The position numbers were made by a program, and so were the translations under genes. A stretch of DNA of 64,000 bases, from NCBI GenBank assembly GCA_023053575.1, contig JAKZAP010000008.1, forward strand, positions 6,280,715 through 6,344,714, given 5' to 3'. Positions within the stretch are counted from its first letter, which is position 1. Every line of letters starts with the position of its first letter. Under the pieces are notes generated by a model. That model saw nothing but the letters and a program-made list of their open reading frames with translations, had not been told where the DNA came from and did no database searches. Positions 26,601 to 35,654 of the stretch are shown in pieces. Origin of the DNA: Branchinecta lynchi. Taxonomy: Eukaryota > Arthropoda > Branchiopoda > Anostraca > Branchinectidae.

Positions 26601-29600
26601 TTAGTGTACTTGTGGGCATTGGGGTCTAGTTGTGCCTCTTGGGGGACAATAGAATTCCTTGTGTCTTTAGAGCTGGGGATGGTTAGATACTTTTGGAGTT
26701 TCACTACTCTCGGTCTCCCCACTTATGGGCAACTGGGCCCAGATTGCCCAAAAGTAAACTTCGTGACCCGTGACATGTATCGATAGGTATTAAGTTGAAA
26801 ATTGTCAGGCTCGTGGGCATTAGTGTCCCTTTATGCCTTTTAGGCGTCCCAGCCCACAGATCCACTTGGTTGAGGGGCGATTGGCCCAGATTGTCCACTG
26901 ATTATTGTTCTTAATAGGGGTTCTTAATAGATGGATGATGAAATCCCTTGTGCTTTTAGATCATATGACCAGTAAGATACTTTTGGGATTTAACGCCCCG
27001 CCCTCTGTTCATGGGCAACTGCCAGATTGCCCGTCAAGTGTATGACCGGCGACTGGTATCAAATTCAATTTTCGTACATTTGTGGATATATCGGTCTAGA
27101 TGTGCATCTTGATGGGTCCTGACCCCCCCCCCTCCACCCTCCAGAAATGCGTCAAACTTTTTACTTTTACACTCCACGTTTGGAGGTCTCGTTTCGTGAC
27201 CCTCGCTCGCTTGGACCGAAGCCCGTGCTCCCAGATTATATATTCTTTAGATCCTTGATTACTTGCATAGGGAATTGTCATTGGATTCTCTCTGTTTTAG
27301 ATACCACCTTCATGTATGTCATCGCTATCCTCTGCATGCTGAAGATTTACCAAACGCGTCATCCTGATATCGTAGCCACGCCTCAAGCTTCGTTTGGAGT
27401 CCTTGCTTTTGCCGTGATCGCTGGAGTGATTTCTGTGTACGAATCATCGGTGTACTTTTGGGTCGCGTATGCAGTCATTCATGTTATGGTTTGCCTTGCT
27501 CTGAGTGCAAACATTTACTATATGGGAAGGTGGAAGCTAGGTAAGAAATTCCACCCACTCGGCTGGACCGCCATGAACCCCTTTCCTCTTGTGTCAATCA
27601 TCAGTTCAGTTCAATTTAATTTATTTCTTGCCAATATCATCATAAGATAGTTTGGATGCGTCACAAAGAAGACAATGGTACACATCTCACAACACGCACA
27701 ATTGAGATTAGGCAAAAATATTGACAATTATAAATAAATAAACTAAGTCAAAATCAAAAATATATTTACAGTTACTCAAATCTTACAGTTTAATTCAATG
27801 AGCAGTCAATTTCTCTAAGCTTGTCTTCATTAAAATTCCGAACGAAATAAGGCACAAACGACTTCTCATAGCGGCTTGTCCTGCAAGGAGGCATTTGTAG
27901 CTGCTCCACTTTACTCAGCTTTGATTTCAGCCTTATATTTGGGCGACTTCTTGTCACTACTTTGTCCAGGAAGTCTGGCAGAATACTTCAGTGTATCGGG
28001 GAAGCAAGCCTTATTTGCCAAAGTCCATCAGTAGGCAGTGCCTGCGGCTGGAAAGCGTTTGCAGTCTTAGCGTTTCCAGACTTGACTCGTTGTCCTTATA
28101 CTGTCTACCCAAGATGATCTATGCCGTCTTGCAGGACGGACCTTAGATCCCTATCTTAGAGTAGTATCCGCCAAGTTATGTCCAAAGTCAAGATCCAAAG
28201 AGAAAATGGGCGAGAAAACTAGACTGGCCTTCGGGGGGGGGGGGGGGGCTGTCACTAAATTGTGTGCTTATACGGTTAGAAAATCATTTAGCGGACCTCA
28301 CGTTGTCAGTTTCTTGAAAGTCCGTGCGACCCTGTGGCTGATTGACAGGTAAGACAAATTGAAGATTGACGGATGTATTTCAGCCAACGGTAGTACGCGG
28401 GCTGTCCGAAACCAGAACCATTGAATAAGCAGAAAACTTTTAGTACCGCAGGCTAATACCAAGCTCGCCGGTATTGATGTCGGTCTTAATTTGTAGATTT
28501 GGGCATATTCAAGAGAATCTACCTAACGTGGCTCAACGACATCAGAGCTGGACTGTCTCATTGCTTCAGACCTATGTATCCAGATAGAATGATTCTCTTG
28601 GTCTTGGGCAACCTTATCAACTGGGCCCTGGCCTTCTATGGATTGTACACCAGACCACCCGACTTTGCATCATACCAGTTGGCGATATTCATCACGAATT
28701 TGATGCTGTACACCTTATTTTACATTGTTATGAAGGTTAGTGTACATATAGGTCAATTGGTCTGGTTTTTACTAAATTAGAAAGGGCCTTTCTCAAATTG
28801 TATAGTTTTAAAGCAGTCTGGGTGAACCAGGGGATAGTCCACTATTTCACCGAAGCCGTATCCTTCTGTGAATGGTGTCAGAAATAGTTGTGCTTGTTCC
28901 CTCATAACCCCCGAGCTTCGGGTTAGAAGTTTTGCTGTTTATTGGGAAGGAGCATTTTCTAAAGTTAGGACAAGAAGCTTTACTCCGCTGAAGCGGACAC
29001 ACTTTGAAATACAGTGCAACTACTGTCTATCGATAGTAAGAAATGGATACCAAGCTGCTGGAATGAGTCCGGTGACGAGCCACCAGCCTGAAGCATCGGT
29101 GATATCCGGCAAGGCTTATGAAACTGTACCTGTAAAACTGTAAACTGTAAAAGGAAATTGGTTAGTTATTTTGTAAATTGAGAGGTAAGGTTGTGGGTGA
29201 GAGTAGGAGCAATGACCACTCAGCGTATTATATTTAAAATGTGAAGATTGCGGTCGTCGGCGTCCAGGAATGGACTAAGTGTTTTGATGATGTGTGATTT
29301 ATTTTCTTATATGTTGATAAGCCCATTGAGCTGAACTTAGTTGAACTAAACTGGCCTTCCCTTGTTAACCCCAGAAAATAGGACAGTCCAGTTAGTGTGT
29401 GTTGGTCTGTTCTGTGAGTGACGCAGACTGAACAACTCCTTTTCACTTCCTACTATATCTTTATTTTTAGTGCAGCCTATTTTTTTTCTTCTGAATTATA
29501 ATGCCGTTCATGCGTTCAACAAGATATTCTGGCTGGAGGAGATTCCCATTTCTCTTCCCGTTTCAGATACGTTACGGAGAGAAGATTATGATCCAAGCTC

Positions 29601-32600
29601 TCATCTACATCACCCTGTCACTTGTGTCCTGGGGCGGCTCTTTCTACTTCTTCATCGTGAAAGCCGCCACTTGGAGAATGTCGGCAGCAGAATCGAGGCA
29701 TTACAATCAGGAATGCCTTCTATTGAATTTTTACGACTATCATGACATTTGGCACTTCCTCTCTGCGTCTTCGATGTTTTTCAGTTTTATGGTAAGGGAA
29801 TAATTTGTTGACAGCCTATTCCTTCTCCTGGAGAGCCCCTTGCGGCCCTATATAAGACTGGCCTAATACAATTCCTCTTCATTAATGATTGCAAGCTGAC
29901 ATGATGCGCTTTTCCGTGACACATTAGTGTGCCGAGCATCTCTATTTGTCGCGAAAATAGAAGTGTGTGCCACACATTCGACCTACAAGTTGAAACTCGC
30001 GGAAACGCTGTTTTGTGGGCGGTAATTTCGAATGTCTGAAAATATAAATAAAATCTCAATAAATAAAACTTTCGATTTACGTCATTACCATTCTTTAATA
30101 GAAGGTTTCTGGTTTTATGTCGATCTGCTTAATAAAGTAATTAACTTAAATTTCCCGCCAAATTCAAGCCACAAAATCGAAAATTGTCTCGACAGTTGTT
30201 TGACAAATTCGAGACATGAAGCGAGACGAGCTTGACAGTCGCGGAGCACACTGGTTGGCCACACAAACGACCACGGAAACAATAGCAGCGTTCGTTTGCG
30301 TCGTTTGTCGTTCTCGGTACGAAGAACGTCGCTTAAATATTTTCATATTAGTGTTTTCTTTGGCACGTTCTGTAAACGTCGTTTCACGAACGAAGTTGAT
30401 ACGAAAACGTTAAAAGTCGAACTAACTTAAGGTAAGGTAAGGTACAATTTTAATGGCAAATATAAATAAACCTGGTGTTTCTCAAAAGCATCAGACATGC
30501 CAGTGGCATAAAAAACGACGCTTCACTAATTCTGACGGGTTTGTACAAGTTATTAATACAATTCTAGTCTAAGGCATTGTAAAGAAAAAACAAACGTACA
30601 ACTATCACGCGTCAACACTAAAATGTAAGGGCAACACGAGAATTTACGACGACAGACATATGACTAAAGAAAGAATGAAAAATAAGAAAGGTTTGCGACA
30701 TGGGTCTGATCTTCCTCCGAGCACAAACAAAAATGAATCAATTAAATCAGACAGAAGAAATTTAATTGCTAGATAACATAAGTCTTTTTAGAGCTCTTTT
30801 AAAAACTTTCCTATCTTCGGACACTCTAACAGTTTCAGGCAATGAATTCCATATTTTTACACCTGTGTGACGAATAGCAAAGCTAGACCTTGTAGAAGGG
30901 TAACAAATGGTAGAAAGATTGGACCGCCGTATTGTGTTATAGTCATGAAATTAACTGTTCAGGCAAAAAAGATTTTTAAAATCAGCAGGTAGTGAATCTT
31001 CTACAAGATAACGGCAAACAAGTGTTGCAATATTCCAGTCTCTAATCTGACCGACATTTAAAATAACAAGAGATGTAAGCTCATATGGCACTTGCACGGG
31101 TTGAGATGCATTGTTTGATCAAAAGTACTTTTCGATTGTGCGGTTGAGATGCGCACTTTAAGGGAGCTAGAGAAAAAGTATTTTATTGTTGAACTTGGCT
31201 GTAATGATACGCTAGAAATATATCTGTAAGCAAAACTCTTGAGGCAAAAACGATAGCAGGCTGTTAGGGATCATTGATAGATACCGTTTGGTCAAAAGTA
31301 ATTTTTTTTTTTCCACTTTTCGGTTAAAATGCGCACTTTAAGGGTGCTAGAAATATTTTTTTTTAGCAAAACCCTTGTGGCACAAATGATCATGGGTTGA
31401 GATGTATCGTTTGATAAAAAGTAATTTTCGACCTTGCGGTGAAGATGCGCACTTTAGAGGAGCTAGAACTTCATTTGTAAGCAAAACCCTTGAGGCAAAA
31501 ATGATAATGGGCTCGTGTGGATCATGAAAATGCATATTTTGCTTAAAAGAATTTTTCTTAATTTGCGGTCATGGTTGGTACTTTAAGGAATGGTCGGATT
31601 TGGAAAGTGGCGATTTCTAAGCCAAACTTATCGATTTTCTAATATTCCAGCCAAGTTTCATCGTCCTAGCACATCTGGAAGTACTTTTACTCGCAATCAC
31701 CGGAGAGAGATATCCTCTGTTCAATTACAAAATTTCACTCAAATCCGATCACCCGTTCCAAAAGTTATGCATGACTCATTATTCAGGATTCCCCTTCCCT
31801 CTGCTCCACCCATTATTATCGGATCGAGTAAACTTTTATTTACAAGTCAGTTGGATCGGGTCCATGATCCCATGTTTCGTCGTGAAAATCCTCAGAACGC
31901 CACCACCGGAATTCCGGGAAAATCTCCTCCCCTCCCCCCCCCCCCCCCAAGTGTCCGGATCCAGTCCAAATGTGTAAACGACTTGTCTGGAGCAGATGCT
32001 TGTTATTCCGAGAAAGTTTCACTCTGATCCTTCCATTCTAACGGTTTCTCGGGATGTCCGGTCTCCCCCCCCCCAACTCCCCCATAGCTGTCGAACCCGG
32101 TCCGGACTTCAAATGAAAAATCAAAGATATGCCATTTATTCAGGTATTAAGTTTCATTCCAATCCGATCACCCGTTCTAGAGTTACACACCACTCAACAT
32201 TCAGGATTCCCCCGCCCTCCACCCCCCCCCCCCCCAGATAGTCGGATCGGGAAACTGATTATTTCCAGGTTGGTTTGGTCGGGTCCCTGATATGCCTGCC
32301 AAGTTTCATCGTCCTAGAACATTTGGAAGTACCCTAACTCGAAAAAGTGTGACAAATAGCTTGAACCATATACCAACCCCTTTGACCGTCGATAACACTA
32401 GCTCTCTCCGCCGAAGCTCGTAGATATAAGCAGAGAATGACGTCACCCATGTGCAGAGCTATACTAGTCTGAAGAAAGGGGTAGGGGTTTGAAAAAAACT
32501 GCTCAATTCTCAGGATTCCCCCGCCCTCCACTCCCCCCCCCCCCAGATGGTTGGATCGGGAAACTGATTATTTCCAGGTTAGTTTGATCGGGTCCCTAAT

Positions 32601-34979
32601 ATGCTTGCCAAGTTTCATAGTCCTAGCACATCTGGAAGTACCCTAACTCGCAAACACCAGACTGACCGAGCGACGGAAAAGTGATCGGTTATATCGGTAC
32701 TTGGGCGGTAGGCAAGTGCCATAAAAATACGAGGCAGAATATGAGAAACTGATGAAGAAAATGGAAGACCATAAATTGCTCTAATTGATTTGTTTTGTAG
32801 GATTTGAATCCGATTAATGTTTAGTAGAAGCCCAAGCTGAAGTACAATATGAAAGATAAGAATGGACCAGGGAGAAATAAATCAATCGAATTATGAATTG
32901 CGGACGACAACGTTTGAGGCAGGAGAGCATACCAACATTTCGGCTCAACTTAAGAGCCAAAGCATCGGTGTGCTGCTTAATATTTGCAACATCAGCTATA
33001 ATAAAGTACTAAAATGGATTTGAGCATAATATGACCATTTCTTTTTGGATCAACCGTAAGTGGATGGATACCTATGACATCGCAAAAGTTGTCCGTCTAT
33101 CCGTCCGTCCGTCTGTGCGCAGTATAACTCTCGAAGGGAATGAGATATTTTGATGAAACTTGGTGTTAGGATTCTTTAGGTCAAGAGTAAGGTCGAGTTC
33201 GTAGATGGGCTCTGTAGCCCTACATTTAGGGGTGGGGGTTTCAAATTAAAAGGGACAACAAATTTGTCTGCCAGTTTTCGGCTATAGCAGTCCTTACCCC
33301 TTTATTCTCAAACTAATATAGCTCTGCGCGTGAATGCCGACATTCATTTGTTTATTCTGTGTGACGTCGGAGAGATCTAGTGTAACCGAAGGTCAAAGGG
33401 TTTGATATATAGTGTTCAAACGAGGAAATATGTTGTTCAAGCGAGGATGTTCTTCAATGAGGATTCACTGGTAAAGTACAGGTCAATTTCGAAGATGGGT
33501 CGATTAGTCATATCTTTAGAGGCAGAGGAGGGATTTCGAATCGAATATCGAGGTCCGCTGAATCCATATGGGAACTTAGTTTTCTTGTTGAACGAATAGT
33601 CCATCACGAATTCTGCTGAAACTGGAAATTTGGTTGAAGCTCAAAGTTGTTTCTGAATTCGATTAGAGATTCGGTATCGGGGCAAGGAGATATGCTGAAT
33701 CCATTTTTGAACTTTATTTTAACAGTAAAAATATTCAAGGAATCTGACGACCCAATTATTTGAATCAAATGTTAGATTTTTGGGATCCCATCGAAACCTA
33801 TGGTCTTGTTAAACATGGCTTACAACTTTGATTTATTTTGTCGAGAGTTTTGAAAATTCGCGCCTAATTACTGGACGGAGATGTTGAAACTGACTTTCCG
33901 ACTCAGTTCGTCGTTTCAGGAACGACGAATGAGACGGCAGTTCAACCGAACAAAGAAAACTCCTTGTTATCGGCAGTTCAACGCCGCTCACGAACGGCGT
34001 TGTAAAGAAAATACTTGTAGTAGAACGACGGTTGGACGGCGAACTGAACGACGAAAACGAAAGCAGCTACTGTTTTTGAGCCACAAACTCTTTGTGGGAT
34101 CGCTGAAAAACGCCTTTGTTGAAAACTCGATACCGGGCAAATAGAAGCTGCTGGACGACGTAAGAAGTTTCCGCATAAGAAGGTGTACTCCCGCCGTTCC
34201 TCGGAGACTCCACAGAGGAGTCCTCGTGTTTTTGTCTTTCCCATGGAAAACCGTATTCTCGCGAGACCCCAAGGACGGGGAACGCTGTGTTTACCATCAT
34301 CCTCATCAAAAGAGAATCCCTTTCAGATTCGGTTGGGAGTCGATTTGAGTAGTTGTTGATTTTTGAAAAACAGATGTTACGGATGGTTAAAATGGAATCT
34401 GTGAGGTCAGTATTGAGTTTAGTTTTGGGATAAGACATATTTTGGAAAAATATAGTCATCTACTATCGGCCTACTGTGATCATGATTTATTTTAATTAAT
34501 ACAAAAATATTTAAGTAAAAAAATAAAGTAAAAAAAAAAAAATTAAAATATGTCGTAAACGATTACAGCTAACTGCATGACCTGAATATAATAAAAATCC
34601 ATGCGGAGGCATTCCCCGTGTTGTACGTGTCCCCTGGAAGTGACTCCCGCTACTCATGGTCCCCTCGACTCCCTCGCCGCAGAAAGGCGAAAGTGCGCCT
34701 GTACATACAGCGGAAATTAAAACTCGAAATTATGACAGATTCTTGTACTTAGGTTCTATCCTCTCTTAGTCCCAACACGGTCATGTCGGTTTGTCATAGG
34801 AGTACCCCATCGAACGACTCTCACCGAAATTTCCTTTTTGTGTGACATAGCAGGATCCGGGAACTTTACACACAAGGTTATCCATTTCATTAGTTTGACT
34901 TTTGGTTTTGTTACAGATTTTGCTGTCCCTTGACGATGACCAGGTATACCGACCCAGAGACAAAATTCCAGTGTTCTGA
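8512..34979 (+). CDS. Sidt: SID-1 family transmembrane protein gene (SIDT1/SIDT2-like), partial, 11 exons
   Basis: Exons: 8512-8656, 9521-9604, 12145-12374, 14453-14710, 15531-15678, 23879-24076, 24436-24553, 27301-27540, 28497-28735, 29567-29791, 34917-34979. All have GT-AG borders and phases that join without a break into 648 residues plus stop. The protein matches the family in order: end of the luminal beta-rich domain, TM1, a charged cytosolic loop, then the polytopic core with DQDLCYYNFLCAHP, SACYHICP, MGRWKL and HDIWHFLS, and a short tail ending RPRDKIPVF. C. elegans SID-1 imports dsRNA; mammalian homologues act in lysosome/ER RNA and lipid handling. The Ser, His, Asp and two His of the CREST hydrolase site are all present. 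The first roughly 180 residues, with signal peptide, are expected upstream and were not found. Confidence 0.93.
8657..9520. other. SID-1 gene intron
   Basis: AT-rich intron sequence with a TATATA-rich patch near 9085-9115 and a C run at 9450-9463. No gene or clear element is seen. Confidence 0.6.
9521..9604 (+). CDS. Sidt: SID-1 family gene exon (luminal domain)
   Basis: Twenty-eight whole codons between CTATTTTTAG and GTAAGA. It starts CPLFEADEELRYDSVWQT, the conserved Cys-Pro segment of the luminal domain. Confidence 0.85.
10300..12030 (-). pseudogene. LINE fragment (RT and C-terminal part)
   Basis: The minus strand reads an RT N-terminal half (about 11707-11000): GVRPITMTPIFSKVYESFL, ENISPPLTDIFNHI and LIAIDLQKAFD (motif A). 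It is followed near 10837-10322 by LLSRHGTPPHHLLRLYLVFI and the tail RYERSFVPSFVKFFN. The FADD region is missing between them and the frame breaks, so the copy is dead. The same family recurs at 46555-47490. It fills most of a SID-1 gene intron. Confidence 0.8.
12145..12374 (+). CDS. Sidt: SID-1 family gene exon (end of luminal domain and TM1)
   Basis: REKFPLGFYLVFSVK and DYECSG close the luminal domain. A hydrophobic stretch, FYAATLGVIGVFALFYVLG, is the first membrane helix. The donor is GTAAGT and the exon ends in phase 2. Confidence 0.88.
12380..12905 (+). repeat. Interspersed repeat, copy 1 (inverted copy at 29915-30290)
   Basis: It contains GTGGCTCGAATTTGACAAAC and TTGTGGCTTGAATTTGG. 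Reverse-complement relatives of these lie near 30155-30225. A second segment with GAGTTTCAACTT matches the reverse complement near 29985. No coding capacity is seen, so it is likely a non-autonomous element of unknown class. Edges are uncertain. Confidence 0.5.
13080..13970 (-). pseudogene. LINE 3' fragment (CR1-like RT C-terminus)
   Basis: The minus strand reads CNRILGVIRRNF, LFKSMVRPIVEYG and ATKFVPDLRDLPYQERL, the typical thumb and post-RT region of CR1/Jockey-type LINEs, then a RGDLIETFKL-type tail and NAESINNFK. Several frame breaks occur. It lies in the SID-1 gene intron between 12374 and 14453. Confidence 0.75.
14453..14710 (+). CDS. Sidt: SID-1 family gene exon (cytosolic loop)
   Basis: A polar, Ser/Arg/Glu-rich segment with ESSLNLEDVDMLEDAF, matching the acidic low-complexity loop between TM1 and TM2. 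Its phases (enters 2, leaves 2) fit both neighbours. A second frame across the same bases is also open but does not join. Confidence 0.85.
14711..15530. other. SID-1 gene intron, no element recognised
   Basis: AT-rich intron. The only repeated feature noticed is a short AAATAAATAAATATAATATG stretch near 15340-15360. Confidence 0.5.
15531..15678 (+). CDS. Sidt: SID-1 family gene exon (TM2)
   Basis: Reads TKTFLYVSDLARKDHKYMSR and then the hydrophobic TTFYALPVLQLVVTYQK, a highly conserved block at the start of the membrane core. The donor is GTAAGC. Confidence 0.92.
16105..16440 (-). pseudogene. LINE 3' end fragment
   Basis: The minus strand reads DTRSKNKEKLVPPTTRTNRF and SNTFVPYYTSVFNKC, a very common LINE ORF2 C-terminus. 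It ends in a short tandem GATTCT-type tail at about 16112-16130. The rest of RT is missing. Confidence 0.65.
16862..17182 (-). pseudogene. LINE ORF2 C-terminal zinc-knuckle region
   Basis: The minus frame of about 106 residues contains LWIQLRANCLPVHEKS and a CGEGDDDPAHLVARCREL block. The Cys-x2-less Cys/His spacing resembles the gag-like knuckle found after RT in many LINEs. It is separated from the RT frame by breaks at about 17200-17480. Confidence 0.65.
17482..18855 (-). pseudogene. LINE reverse transcriptase domain
   Basis: The minus strand carries SAPGVDGIPSRMYKAF at 18780-18700, then a frame break near 18600. The long frame that follows has SNYRPIALMSALSKVFEKI, GGFRRSYSTSDR, VAFLDLQKAFDTVDR (motif A), GVKQGSILSPKLFGIFINDL and LLFADDTVLVA (catalytic FADD). 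The RT core looks well preserved over 369 residues; the break before it kills the ORF. Confidence 0.88.
19170..20793 (+). mobile_element. Hairpin-ended satellite-bearing element, copy 1
   Basis: The left end TTTTATGGCACACAGTGCCA can form a hairpin and is followed by a CTGTCCGTCCGTCGGTCTGT tract. The right end has ACAAGTGCCATATGAGCTCG followed by TAGCTCTTGTT. The body is about four imperfect copies of a roughly 280-bp unit with GAGCCGATTCGGGCACTG. It has no coding capacity and sits inside the LINE at 16755-23055. Related copies lie at 31075-32730 (inverted) and 39186-41672. The element class is unknown. Confidence 0.75.
19440..20700. repeat. Tandem repeat, about 280-bp unit, about 4 copies
   Basis: The phrase CCGATTCGGG recurs at about 19608, 19888, 20167 and 20449. 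Each copy is followed by GGGGGAGTGGAGGGAGGGGG and AACTTGATATTTGGAA in the same order. Open frames in this stretch are repeat translations. Confidence 0.85.
20909..21730 (-). pseudogene. LINE APE-type endonuclease domain
   Basis: The minus frame of 273 residues has FYGGVIVLLRKK, KMGDFNAYTG (the catalytic GDFN motif), NYVLVDVCLANCV and VLPGSDHLPIKIEI (the SDH active-site motif near the end). This nuclease nicks target DNA for target-primed reverse transcription. It lacks the N-terminal part (LNARS/QET region) in the same frame, so it is truncated or frameshifted. Confidence 0.85.
21870..23030 (-). pseudogene. LINE ORF1-like protein (coiled coil plus RRM-like part)
   Basis: The minus strand gives a coiled-coil segment starting MEDQESILKLLGEMNSKMK and continuing TDLKEQLERHKTKNEAVSRE. 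A break follows, then DVFRHRSGPVVLKL, RNYILKNVRELKLDGVGV and AEREARNRFKPMM, which look like an RRM-type fold and its tail. This matches ORF1 RNA-binding proteins of APE LINEs. Frame breaks near 22690-22760 and 22340 show decay. Confidence 0.65.
23050..23660 (+). mobile_element. GGGATCCC element, copy 1 (partial)
   Basis: It starts TTTTTGGGATCCCAAAACGT and GTGGAGGGATACCTATGACG, then a CTGTCTGTCC tract and GATATTTTGATGAAACTTGG. Units of about 110-150 bp with GGGGTAAGAAGA follow. It abuts the 5' end of the LINE. There is no coding capacity. Confidence 0.65.
23879..24076 (+). CDS. Sidt: SID-1 family gene exon (DQDLCYYNFLCAHP block)
   Basis: Sixty-six whole codons. It contains the family signature GDQDLCYYNFLCAHPYG and FNHVFSNVGYIMLGVLF, then a basic loop. 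The upstream intron is about 8.2 kb and contains a near-complete LINE. Confidence 0.95.
24436..24553 (+). CDS. Sidt: SID-1 family gene exon (putative active-site Ser and His)
   Basis: Reads GIPQYYGLYYAMG and VEGVMSACYHICP. The Ser and His of SACYH and an Asp formed across the next splice junction correspond to conserved metal/hydrolase residues of the CREST superfamily. Confidence 0.93.
24685..26268 (+). mobile_element. GGGATCCC element, copy 2 (full)
   Basis: The left end is TTTTTGGGATCCCACAACGT and the right end is TTTTTGGGATCCCATCGAAA. Both carry the palindrome GGGATCCC. Inside, repeated units contain GGGGTAAGAAGACATGCTGAA and CGCCCGGAATTCGGCCAAAA. At 24915-25520 an insert or diverged part is rich in AAGTACTT. 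It is non-coding and of unknown class. Confidence 0.7.
26555..27130. repeat. Imperfect tandem repeat, about 230-bp unit
   Basis: The phrases TATCAAATTGAACTT/TATTAAGTTGAAAATT/TATCAAATTCAATTTTCG, each followed by GTGGGCAT or GTGGATAT, recur at about 26587, 26787 and 27057. Each unit also has GGCAACTG and CAGATTGCCC. It is intronic, with no gene. Confidence 0.6.
27301..27540 (+). CDS. Sidt: SID-1 family gene exon (middle TM helices)
   Basis: It completes the split Asp codon, then reads TTFMYVIAILCMLKIYQTRH, two or three hydrophobic helices, and IYYMGRWKL. The intron before it is about 2.7 kb of repeats. Confidence 0.94.
27720..28200 (-). pseudogene. LINE 3' end fragment
   Basis: The minus strand near 27900-27795 reads PPCRTSRYEKSFVPYFVRNF and then NEDKLREIDCSLN, a typical LINE ORF2 C-terminus. 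Upstream sequence is degraded. It lies in a SID-1 gene intron. Confidence 0.6.
28497..28735 (+). CDS. Sidt: SID-1 family gene exon
   Basis: Reads GIFKRIYLTWLNDIR, YPDRMILLVLGNLINWALA and RPPDFASYQLA, followed by a helix ending YIVMK. The donor is GTTAGT. Confidence 0.94.
29567..29791 (+). CDS. Sidt: SID-1 family gene exon (HDIWH motif)
   Basis: Seventy-five whole codons ending in DYHDIWHFLSASSMFFSFM. The two His of HDIWH belong to the predicted metal site. The donor is GTAAGG. Confidence 0.95.
29915..30290 (-). repeat. Interspersed repeat, copy 2 (inverted relative of 12380-12905)
   Basis: It carries reverse complements of segments at 12500-12570 and 12780-12850, including TTTCCCGCCAAATTCAAGCC and GTTGAAACTCGCGGAAACGC. 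It is non-coding. Confidence 0.5.
30430..31045 (-). pseudogene. LINE 3' end fragment
   Basis: The minus strand near 30960-30780 reads SNLSTICYPSTRSSFAIRHT, GVKIWNSLPETVRVSEDRK and FKRALKRLML, a LINE ORF2 C-terminus, then a 3' UTR ending in a GGTAA tandem at about 30431-30446. Confidence 0.75.
31075..32730 (-). mobile_element. Hairpin-ended satellite-bearing element, copy 2 (inverted)
   Basis: Starts AGCTCATATGGCACTTG (reverse complement of the right end of the 19-kb copy) and ends GGCAAGTGCCATAAAAATAC (reverse complement of its left end). The body holds repeats with CAAGTTTCATCGTCCTAGCA and C-rich tracts. It is non-coding. Confidence 0.7.
33041..33798 (+). mobile_element. GGGATCCC element, copy 3
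   Basis: Begins TTTTTGGATCAACCGTAAGT, has ACATCGCAAAAGTTGTCCGT and GATATTTTGATGAAACTTGG as in the other copies, and ends TTTTTGGGATCCCATCGAAA. The left palindrome is diverged. It is non-coding. Confidence 0.65.
33870..34130. repeat. Short inverted-repeat segment
   Basis: Centred on AACGCCG CTCACGAA CGGCGTT (about 33979-34000), with GTTCGTCGTTTC on the left and GAACTGAACGACGAAAACG on the right as looser inverted partners. It may be a decayed MITE. Confidence 0.4.
34917..34979 (+). CDS. Sidt: SID-1 family gene last exon with stop
   Basis: The acceptor TTTTGTTACAG is followed by 20 codons reading LSLDDDQVYRPRDKIPVF and TGA at 34977-34979. This is the invariant short C-terminal tail of the family. 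The intron before it is about 5.1 kb. Confidence 0.93.
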   Translation: MLLSLDDDQVYRPRDKIPVF

Positions 34980-35654
34980 ATCTATAATCTGTGATCCTAT
35001 ATGAGACTGTTCGTACCTCCGAGTATCTTCAATAATGTTATGTGGTCTTGCGCTTTCTTTGTGATTCATTGTAGCTAGTCGGAAAAGATTGATTTCGAAC
35101 GTCGATGTCGAAAAAAAATATCTTGTATACTTTCTTAGAATTAGGAGTCATTCGATATCAGGAAGGTTCGGAATCCATTGGCTTGACCTGTATTCGTTTT
35201 TCTACTCTTCGTAATGTGAGATAGTTGGACTTTCGATGTCTATTTTTTCGTGGAGTGACTTGACCTAACCTGGATCCTTAGATCTAAACAAGCTTGCATA
35301 TGTGATATTCGATAGGTTTACTGGTTCATCTAATTTGTATTTTTTGCGTTTTTTTTGTAAGGGAAAGCCAGCTCGCTTGCCGTAAAGACATGAGTTGAAG
35401 GTTTATAACTTGGTAATTGAAGTAAAATGGATATACTGGGCAAAAAAAATGCTATTTGTCGTGTCTCTGGTAGCCTATTGCGTTGTCTGTAAGGCGAACC
35501 AGAATTAATTATCGTATTATCTCTTTATCTATGTGCTAAGCTTATTTTTTTTTTACTTTACTTTCGGATTTTACTGAGAATAAAAAGAAAAACAAATTTT
35601 AGCTTGTGGCTGTGGATATTTAGTTTCGCCCAAAATTTTCGTCCGAGCGTCATT

